A program made the position numbers and the translations under genes. A DNA stretch of 64,000 nt, taken from Datura wrightii. Its lineage: Eukaryota > Streptophyta > Magnoliopsida > Solanales > Solanaceae. How positions within the stretch are numbered: position 1 is the stretch's first letter; every line of letters begins with the position of its first letter. Below the pieces are notes generated by a model that was not told where the DNA came from, did no database searches, and worked only from the letters and a program-made list of their open reading frames with translations. Where the stretch lies: the NCBI GenBank assembly GCA_035772735.1, contig JASDFA010000016.1, positions 142,984,501 to 143,048,500 on the forward strand. Direction: 5' to 3'. This document shows, in pieces, positions 56,052 through 64,000 of this stretch.

Positions 56052-56072
56052 CTATATCATTTTATGATATAG
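56052..56072. other. Conserved hairpin in SL3
   Basis: Perfect 9-bp arms CTATATCAT and ATGATATAG around TTT. The identical sequence is at 62792-62812 in the TEK1 3' LTR, in otherwise diverged surroundings, and follows an ACATACTCAGTACATT motif in both. Confidence 0.65.
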
Positions 56073-56467
56073 ATTCAGGTCTCCAGGTTCAGCCGCGTGG
56101 CAAGATACACTCCTCCCTCTCCCAGTTGCTAGTGGTGAGTCCTCATCTTCCATGGACGTGGTTTATATTCTTGTTTTATTATGTTTTAGCTTTCAGACTT
56201 TGCGAGTTAACTGGGGGCTTGTCCCAGCAACTCATCAATTTAGAAAAGTCTTTCGGACTTATCTAGACAGTTTCACCTATGTAACTAAGTGTTGTTACGT
56301 TGTCCTTATGGGTTATATTAGATTCTTGTTATTATCTTTCGCTCATTTATGTTGTTAGTCATATCCGATGTTAAGTGTATGCTATGATTACGTCATGGGT
56401 TGACTTTGAGCCTGTCGGGGTTCCTTGTCCCGTGTTTATGATCCGGGTGTACTCTTGGGTTGTGACA

Positions 56468-56658
56468 ATCAACATTCTCATGGTCCATGTGGCCATCCAA
56501 AGAACCCTTCTTGAGAGTGTTTGCTCATAACAGTCAGCCTAAAGAGACACCAAAAAATGACAGCAATTGTAAAAACAAAACATAAGATGCTCAATTAATT
56601 CAAATCAATAATCAACTTGGGGCTATCTAATTCTATTTCCTTGAAACGACGCCAAAAT
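56468..56658 (-). pseudogene. ATH4 gag start, leader and diverged PBS
   Basis: The ATG at 56528 gives MSKHSQEG, matching MSRRSQEG of ATH2; SL3 cuts gag 60 nt in. The PBS region reads TGGCGTCGTTTCAAGGAA in sense (56637-56654): the first five bases and CGTT fit the tRNA-Asp PBS, but the rest differs. Confidence 0.72.
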
Positions 56659-58076
56659 TGGTGACATCCAAATTCACTCCTCACTAGGATAAAGTGTAAA
56701 TGGTCATCGCAATATAATTATCGAACTCGTGAGTCGGGGTCGAATCCAGAGGGAACAGGGATTTGATGGCACAAAAGTTGGATATCGCATTGAACTAAAT
56801 TGCAATAATGCATTAAAAATGGAAAAATAAATGTTGGGGGAAAGTAGGATCATAATTTGAATTTAAATTCACTACCAATCAAAAACAAGGAAACCAAATT
56901 GAATGAACAAAGATGACCAAGGGCCAAGGATGCGCTATTGATGGGGCATCAATTGGATTGGAATTAACTAGGAAATCGAGTTATTACTCACAAGAATAAA
57001 TAGCCATGGAAGAGGTGGCACCTAATGTTTTTCAACCACTTGGGTGCCTTTTTCCTCGGGTTTTCTCAAACCCCCAAGGTCCCAAATAATTCACCCACTA
57101 TGGCTTGGGTGAGAATTGAACTATCTCTAGCCTCAACTCTTTAATGGGTGTATGAAAATGGATTTTGGCTATCTCTAGGCCAACCCCACATAATCAAGAC
57201 CCAAATACCCACCATTAGTTTCTCATCCATATTTTATTCTTTTTTTTCAAGAAACAATAGAATAAGTAAACACAACCATATTTGCAACTATGAAAAATTC
57301 AATTATAATTTGGAGAAATAAATAGATTTATACTAAATGAGTAATTATAAGATATATGTAGCAACATCCAATCCAATTTAGCCCCAATCATGCACGCACC
57401 CCTAGAAAAATATTTAGCCACTCATAGATGAAAAATACAAAATCACATTGGCAAATAAATCCATAAAATTAATCATTAAGAGTTAATTGCAAGCTCAAAT
57501 TAGTCTTCAATAAGGATGAAGAAGATGAAGATGAAGAAAAGCTACTCTCTATATTTCTGTCTCTAAAAATTAAAGACTCATCCCTATAATACATTCAATA
57601 TTCTCATGAGAAGGAATGTTTAGTACTTTTTAAGGAATGTACAAAATTAGGTTAAAGTTTCTCCTCTTTTCCCGTACTAGATGATTTTACCCTTCTGATA
57701 TGGCCTCACATGCGAGTCACCAGTGTTCCGTCGGTGCCCATCTTCAGGGCACCGCTCTATCACAACTAGGGCCAGTGACTTCTATAGCAGTCTGTTATTG
57801 GCACCGGTGATTCGCAGGTGCTAACCCGCATTCCGCTGATACACCCTCCACTTCAACGTAGTGTGCTCCTGCGTTTGGCCAGCGTTTTGCCGGTCTTATC
57901 TGGTGGAATGTAAATCCTTTTCTTTAGGTCCATGCTTTTGTTCAATTCCTTGTTTTCTCTCTTTAAGTTGAATGCCTACAAAACCAAAAGAGAAAGAGCA
58001 TAAAATCTTCATAAATGTCTTGAAAACTAAGCAAAAGTTTACAATCCTAATGAGTTGGTAAATTACCAACTCATCA
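56659..58076 (-). repeat. ATH4 5' LTR
   Basis: 1418 bp, plus strand TGGTGACATCC to CAACTCATCA. It has GC-rich dyads at 57705-57910. Matches 44962-46400 with many small differences, so ATH4 is clearly older than ATH3. Confidence 0.9.
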
Positions 58077-59330
58077 CTAAGTACTTCTCAAAGATAGACC
58101 TCAGATCCAGCAATATCAGCTTAGAGTTAGAGAGACTGACATCCCGAAGATAGCCTTCAGGACTCGATATGGTCACCATGAGTTCATAGTTATGTCTTTT
58201 GGGCTAACAAATGCTCCTGCAACTTTTATGGATTTGATGTATAGGGTGTGCAGGTAGTATTTGGATATATTCATGATTATCCTCATAAATGATATTCTCA
58301 TATACTCTCAGAACGAGGAGGAGCATGCCGCTCAATTGAGGATTGTGTTACAGACTCTCAAGGATTGCCAAATGTTTGCTAAGTTTAGCAAGTGCATGTT
58401 CTGGCTGAACTCTATAGTATTTTCGGGTCATGTGTTTTCTAGTGAGGGTGTACAGGTGGACTCTCAAAATATAGAAGCGGTGAGGAATTGTCCTAGACCT
58501 ATTAGTCATTTGGATATAAGGAGCTTTTTGGGTTTAGCTGGCTACTACAGAAGATTCATTGAGTAATTTTCATCCATTGCAGCACCGTTGACTATGTTGA
58601 CCCAGAAAAAGGTCAAATTTCAATGGTCGAATGCATATGAGAAGATTTTTCATGATTTAAAGACTCGACTCACTTCAGCTCCAATTTTAACCCTACCAGA
58701 GAGCATAGGAGATTTCGTTGTGTATTGTGATGCCTCTAGGGTTGGTCTTGTTTGTGTGTTGATGCATCATGGTAAGGTCATTGTGTATGCCTATAGGTAG
58801 CTTAAGACTCATGAGAAAACTATTCGACGCATGACCTAGAGTTGGCAGTTGTGGTGTTGGCATTAAAAATTTGGAGGCACTACTTGTATGGGGTGCATGC
58901 AGATGTGTTCATAGACCACAATAGCTTTCAATATGTGTTCACTCAGAAGACCTGAATTTGCGATAACGGAGGTGGCTAGAACTTCTCAAGGACTATGACA
59001 TGAGTGTCCTTTATCATCCAGGAAAGGCTAATATAGTGGCGAATGATATTAGTAGGTTGTCCATGAAGAGTGTATCTTATGTTGAGGATGGGAGGAAGGA
59101 GTTAACAAAGGATGTCCACAGGCTTTGCTCGTTTAGGGGTTCGCCTTGTTAACTCAGTGGATGGCGGTGTCATGGTTTAGAATAGGTCAAAATCATCACT
59201 GGTGATCAAGGTCACGGCTAGGCAAGATGAGGATCCTATTCTAGTAATGTTAAAGGAAGCTATCCGAAATCAGAAGGTGGAGGTTCTCTCCTAACGGGGA
59301 GATGGTGTACTCTGATATCAGGGCCGATTG
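58077..59330 (+). pseudogene. TEK1 reverse transcriptase (rest) and RNase H
   Basis: Continues RT from 44961 with KYFSKIDLRSS. 58261-58566 reads LINDILIYSQNEEEHAAQLR, FAKFSKCMFWLNSIVFSGHV and DIRSFLGLAGYYRRFIE; the catalytic box is IND, not IDD. RNase H starts at 58588 (TQKKVKFQWSNAYEKIF, YCDASRVGLVCVLM) and its end is readable near 58985-59060 (DMSVLYHPGKANIVANDISR). Several stops and frameshifts; inactive. Confidence 0.86.
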
Positions 59331-59339
59331 TTTGTTCCA

Positions 59340-60317
59340 GCATTGATAACTTGAGAGAGCGGATATTGAGCAAGGCTCATCTCTCTCGATGCTCTATCCA
59401 CCGAGGAACCACCAAGATGTACCATGATCTACAAGAAGCCTATTGGTGGAATGGCATAAAGAAGGACATAGTGGAGTTTGTGGCTAAGTACCTGAATTGC
59501 CAATATCTTAAGGTTGAGCATCAGAGGCCTAGGGCTATGCTTCAAGATATTAGCATTCCTACTTGGAAGTGGGAAGAGATTAATGTGGACTTCATTACAG
59601 GTTTGCCTCGTATACGTCGATAGTGTGACGCTATATAGGTGATTATGGAAAGGTTGAGCAAATCAGCCTATTTCTTACTTGTCAAAACTACTGATTTAAG
59701 ATAATGCTAGATTGTACATTCAAGAGTTAGTTCGGTTGCATAGAGTTCCTTTGTCCATCATCTCAATTAGAGGTACTCAGTTAACTTCTCAATTTTGGGG
59801 ATCGTTTTTGAAAGAACTTGGTACTCAAGTAAAGCTGGGCACAACTTTTTACCCACAGACAGATGGTCAAGCCGAGCGAACCATTTAGAATCTTGAGGAC
59901 ATGTTGAGAGCGTATGTGATTGATTTCAAGGGTAGTTGGGGTGACCACTTTTCTCTCATTGAATTTTCTTATAGTAATAGTTACCAGTGCAGCATTCAAA
60001 TGGCTCCGTTTGAGGCTCTTCATGGGCGGAGTTGTAGATCACCTATTGGATAGTTTGAGGTAGGTGAAGCTATATTGATAGGGACAAATTCAGTTCATGA
60101 GGCCATAGAGAAAGTTCAGCTTAATAGAGAAAGGCTGAAAACAACTCAGTAGTCAAAAATCATAAGCAAATGTGAGGAGGACAAAGGTTGAGTTTGAGGT
60201 GGATGATTAGGTATTCCTGAAGGTATCTCCCATGAAAGGAGTGATAAGGTTGGAAAGAAAGGCAAGCTTAGTCCCCCATATGTTGGTCCTTATAGGATTC
60301 TAAGATGAGTTAGCAAA
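59340..60317 (+). pseudogene. TEK1 integrase
   Basis: The zinc-binding domain at 59351-59623 is readable in one frame: LSKAHLSRCSIHRGTTKMYH, LQEAYWWNGIKKDIVEFVAK, NCQYLK. The core starts INVDFITGLPR. The second catalytic region near 59755-59790 reads ISIRGTQL, where SDRGTQ is normal, so the Asp is lost. YPQTDGQAERT near 59855-59885 keeps the Glu. The GPY-like end is at about 60225-60310. Multiple stops. Confidence 0.85.
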
Positions 60318-60635
60318 GTGGCATATGAGTTGGAGCTACTAACGGAGTTAGCTTCAGTACATCTAGCTTCCAATGTATCTCTATTGAAGAAGTGCATTGA
60401 TGACCCAACCTCAGTTGTTCTAGTGGAGAGCAAAGGTGTGAAAGGTAGCCTTACCTATGAGGAGGTTCCGATTGAGATCCTTGATCATCAGGTCCGAAAG
60501 TTGAGAAATAAAAAAGTAGCTTCAGTGAAGGTGTTATGGAGGAATCAGCTTGTTGATGGGGCTACGTGGGAAGCCGAAGAAGATATGATAGCTAGATACC
60601 CGCATCTTTTCCCTTCCAGCTCAGTTCCAGCATGA
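60318..60635 (+). pseudogene. TEK1 chromodomain (C-terminus of integrase)
   Basis: 105-residue open segment: VAYELELLTELASVH-like entry, then LTYEEVPIEILDHQVRKLRN, KKVASVKVLWRNQLVDGATW and EAEEDMIARYPHLF, ending SSSVPA and TGA. It is the best-preserved TEK1 domain and fixes its lineage as a chromodomain-bearing Ty3/gypsy element (Tekay/Del type). It is part of a decayed polyprotein and not a separate gene. Confidence 0.88.
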
Positions 60636-60879
60636 GGTATCAGTTTCTTCCTTAGTACTCTATTTAGTTTCGTGTTAAGTTCTTGTCTTTCAGTTTCTTT
60701 CATGTCATAGCATGTATGTATATTTCATGAATTCAGTTCAGTTATGTGTATTAGCCCGGAGTTAGTCACTCTGTCACTTTTCAGCTTCAGCTATTCAATT
60801 TTGGGATTTTAGTTCTTTGCCTAGCTTTTCAGTATGCTTAATCTACATTTGAGGATGAGTGTTCCCAAGGGGGAGATAA
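60636..60879 (+). other. TEK1 3' spacer and PPT
   Basis: No coding sequence. It ends in the purine-rich CCAAGGGGGAGATAA (60865-60879) directly before the LTR TG. Confidence 0.75.
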
Positions 60880-63215
60880 TGTAACGCCCCAAAAGTTCCT
60901 AGGATCAAACCCGAGGGTTGAACCAGAGAAAAGAAAGAAAATTTTACCAAAGTCACAGGACGACTCAAGGGACGAGTCGTTGTAGGGAACAACGACATGT
61001 TGTGTCTCTTGTGGTAGGTTCCCAATTAGAATTTTCAATGAAAAACGATCCCAACAACAACTCATTGGAAGATCCAACAAGTCATCCTGAGTGGTCATTG
61101 AATGGGGTTCTAAAAAAGGCCCAGATCTGAGTTGATGACGACAAGAGGATATGACGAGTCATTGTTTCAAGTAACGACTCTTCCTGTCTGGTCATTGGTT
61201 AGAGACTCAAAAGAGTAACATAATTTCCCCTAGAAGCAACGGATAAAGTAATGAGTCATTGTTTCATAAAATGACTCATCCAGATCGGTCATTGGTCAGA
61301 ATTGCAGTAGAGTACTAAAAGTGCTTTAGATACAATGGACGATCCAACGGCCCGTGGTATGTTACAACGATCCGTTGGAGTGGTCGTTGTAGCCGGCAGA
61401 TCGTTTTTTATGCGAATTTTTGGGGTTAGTTTCATAAATTTCGGAGCTCCTAACTTCCTAATGACATCATTTTAAGCCCTAAATGGAGTGGTTTATGAGG
61501 GTTGAGTCTATTCTAAGTTATTAGGCTCACATGCATGCAAGATATTGAGATTCCCTTTTAATATCAAGCTAGAATTCTCCCCAATTTCTTCCCCAATTCT
61601 CTTGAGCTTCCAAGGCTAGTTTAGAAATTAGTTTACCTAGGTATGTAGGGATATGCAAGAGGGTTTTCTTCCACTCTCATGCCCAAGCTTCTTCTCAAAG
61701 TCATTAATCCAAGTTTTTAATTAACTGAATTGATTCCTAGGGTTTTTAACCCAATTTTATAAAATTACCTATGATATGATTATGGGTCTAATCCCCTCAT
61801 GTTCTAAAGTATATTTTATGTCGAGTGGGAAAAGTTTATATTCAATTTGATTATAAATTCATGTTCTCAAGATATTAAAAATTATTCCTATTATGCATTT
61901 TTAATGAAGATCAAGCTTATGACTCCGTGACTTCAAGTACGATGAATTATCAAAGCATGCATGAATATTTATGAATTCTAACATATGATTCTGTGATTAT
62001 GAATTATGAAGTTTATTTCAAGTATGTATGATTTCATGATTTTGGCAAGTCCATGTAAAATTAAGTATATTTTATCATGATTTAGTCAAGGCTTAAAAGA
62101 TCATTTTTAAAGAGAGATTTGTAGTCATGACCCCCACTATTCAAATTTAAGCTATATTTTGAGATTTTTTGGAGTCAAGACTCCAAAGATATCTTCATGA
62201 GCTATATACATATTTTTAAGAGTAGTGTCTAGCATCGAGTAGGCCAGAGACTCTGATGTTTTTCGGTCTCATAAACTATGCGCCATCATTGATATATACT
62301 TGGGACCTCGAGAGAGAGTGCTTCCCCCGCCAGATGGCACACCCGTGATATCACACCTCTATTGTTCTTTTCCCTGGATAGTCATAGGATGGCTCTGTCC
62401 ACTTGAGCAAGTTAATGGACATCACATAAGTTCTATCATGATGGTGTCGATTATAACGAGAGTATCATTGTTCCTCATGCTTTCAGTTATTTATGTTCAT
62501 ATATTATGATAGTATGTTTTATAGCATGTTTGACCCAGTGATCAGCTTATAATCTTTTACTTACGATTTTATACATGACACGTCATATAATTTCTATCAT
62601 TAAATCTTGGGTCATTATGTTCAATTATGTTAACTAGTTTATGATTATGTATGTCTCAGATACAGTTTTCAGCATATAGTTCTTACTCTCATGATCTTTT
62701 GATTTACAAGCATGTTTTCAACTAATGATTAAACATGTTTTACTTTCCTTACATACTCAGTACATTTCAAGTACTGACTTCATACTCTATGCTATATCAT
62801 TTTATGATATAGGTTCAGGTGATCCAGCACAGTCTCGTCGATAGCTCCTTTCTCTTCATCTAGTCCAGCCCCTGTTTTTGGGTGAGTCCTCATTTTTCGA
62901 GGAAAATTAGTAGTTTATCTTTGCGTGTTACTTTAGTTTTCATATTCTAGTGAGTCACTTGAGGAAGTTACCTATCAGCTTATCAGATGTTTTACAGGCT
63001 TGTTTGACATTATGTAGATGATTCAACTTGTCGAGTGTTGGCTATGTTTTTGGCCTATGTTATATTTTAGACTTCCAATTATTCATGTTTAAGTTTTAAG
63101 TTTCCATTTTAATTTATGATCTTGAGTTGCTTTGCACATGCCATGGGTTAACTTGGAGCTATACATGATTTTAGGTCCCGTGTCTCGATCTGGGGTCTCA
63201 GCTCGGGTCGTGGCA
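60880..63215 (+). repeat. TEK1 3' LTR
   Basis: 2336 bp, TGTAACGCCCC to GGTCGTGGCA, preceded by the PPT. It contains GACGAGTCGTT and AACGACTC-type dyads (about 60958-61390) and the CTATATCAT hairpin (62792-62812). Same family as SL3. Confidence 0.88.
62792..62812. other. Conserved hairpin in TEK1 3' LTR
   Basis: CTATATCAT and ATGATATAG around TTT, identical to 56052-56072 in SL3. Confidence 0.65.
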
Positions 63216-64000
63216 GTAGTTCTGAGACTTGGGGTTTGCCTGAACCCCTAGCCTACTCAGTGCTAGACACTACTCCTAAAAATTATGCACATGGCTCCTA
63301 ATCATTATTGTGAAAACATACTTGAACTTGCATGGGCTAGCCGAAACATGAAATTATAATCATACTTGACATGCGTGAAATATTCGTGAAAAGATGCCAT
63401 AAAATTGGCCTTGATACTTGAACTTGAATTTAATGAAAATAAAACATGCTTTAATAAAGCTTCATAACTTCAAAATCATGAAACCATAAGTTTAGGATTT
63501 CATAAATATTCATACCTACTAGATTGTTCATCATACTTGAAATCATGGCTCATAAGGTTGAAATTCATAAATCATGTTTAATAGGGTATAATCTTCATAA
63601 ACTTGAAATCATGAATTAGTAAATGAATTGAGAGTCAAATATGCCCTATTATCCATAAATCATCAATTGGAACATGAGAATTGAATCTACAGAGATAGCA
63701 TGGAAGATTTCATGAAATTGGGTAAAATCCTAGAATTTCAGCAATACATGATTGGAGTCTTAAAATCATGGATTAGGGATGAAATTAGTCATGAGGGTGA
63801 AAGAATTTCCTCATTCATGACCCTACATGCTTGGAGTTGATGATCTTGCAGCTAAATATAAATACCCAATGAAGTTTTGGAAGGAACTTGATGAAGAAAC
63901 CTAGCCTTGATCTTCCCCAACATTGGTGTATGAGAGGAGCGAGGAATAAGCTAAGTAAAACCCTCAATTACACCCCTAAGAAACCCTAAAATGATGCCAC
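63216..64000 (-). repeat. Probable LTR fragment in reverse orientation, unassigned
   Basis: AT-rich, non-coding. Read on the minus strand its outer part (GTGGCATCATTTTAGGGTTT, then CTTCCCC-like sequence) resembles the leader of the TEK1 LTR at 61450-61620 in layout. It may be another chromovirus LTR inserted or lying tail to tail, cut by the window end. I see no clear LTR terminus. Confidence 0.35.

Larger units (their letters stand above)
53740..56467 (+). repeat. SL3: solo LTR of the TEK1 family, with TSD
   Basis: 2728 bp from TATAACACCCC (TG end mutated to TA) to GGGTTGTGACA, flanked by a perfect ATCAA duplication at 53735-53739 and 56468-56472 inside ATH4 gag. It aligns with the TEK1 3' LTR 60880-63215 along its length (start, GACGAGTCGTT dyads, the CTATATCAT hairpin, end). 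No internal sequence is present. It also carries three 50-bp tandem units. Confidence 0.92.
44962..58076 (-). mobile_element. ATH4: non-autonomous Athila-type element (gag-PR-aORF), carrying SL3
   Basis: LTRs 44962-46400 and 56659-58076 with gag, PR and aORF on the minus strand, no RT/RH/IN, and SL3 nested in gag. The TSD is CTAAT (44957-44961) and CTAAG (58077-58081). The uninterrupted TEK1 codons GCT AAG TAC show CTAAG is original, so one copy has mutated. Same family as ATH2 (TGATGAGTTGG LTR start), showing the pol-less form was copied more than once. Confidence 0.9.

Noticed and set aside
60318..60635. A separate chromodomain gene
   Set aside because: It is in line with the decayed integrase and followed by the element's PPT and LTR; it is the polyprotein C-terminus.

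Overview
This window is plant nuclear DNA made almost entirely of nested LTR retrotransposons. I see no host gene, tRNA, rRNA or CRISPR array. The evidence is Ty3/gypsy gag, protease (PR), reverse transcriptase (RT), RNase H (RH), integrase (IN) and chromodomain fragments, LTRs with TG...CA ends and 5-bp target-site duplications (TSDs), and primer-binding sites (PBS) for plant tRNA-Asp (TGGCGCCGTTGCCGGGGA) and initiator tRNA-Met (TGGTATCAGAG). Sequence style suggests a large-genome eudicot, possibly an asterid; I cannot name the species. Nearly all coding regions are decayed. The exception is the youngest element, ATH3.

Names used here: TEK = Tekay/Del-type chromovirus, ATH = Athila/Tat-type element, SL = solo LTR. 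TEK1 (+ strand) is the outermost element: PR to early RT at 44159-44961, resuming at 58077 and ending with its 3' LTR at 60880-63215. ATH1 (+) lies in the PR of TEK1: pol at 1-1963, integrase tail from 26935, 3' LTR at 42740-44158. ATH2 (+) is a tandem array in the integrase of ATH1: a truncated copy 1964-5634, LTR 5635-7186, a second copy 7187-25373, LTR 25374-26934. TEK2 (-, 12436-21745) and SL1 (21757-23356) lie inside ATH2. SL2 (30083-32669) lies in the 3' region of ATH1, and ATH3 (-, 32672-42644) inserted 2 bp beyond the end of SL2. ATH4 (-, 44962-58076) splits the RT of TEK1 and itself carries SL3 (53740-56467) in its gag.

Three separate elements (ATH2 second copy, ATH3, ATH4) share one architecture: LTR, gag, PR, no RT/RH/IN, then an additional ORF (aORF) of the 'putative plant transposon protein' type, then LTR. 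ATH1 keeps pol and an aORF remnant, and its LTR and polypurine tract (PPT) resemble those of ATH3, so it looks like a decayed autonomous relative. The aORF seems to have its own leader: promoter-like sequence, a predicted 5'-UTR intron whose acceptor ends 3-5 nt before the ATG, a basic start and an acidic end. In ATH3 a pair of 40-bp hairpins spaced 95 bp apart occurs both upstream of the LTR TATA box and upstream of the aORF. The same 40-bp module occurs in the LTR of a chromovirus-type solo LTR. After the aORF all Athila-type copies carry a stem-loop with changing stem sequence and, further on, a second conserved non-coding block.
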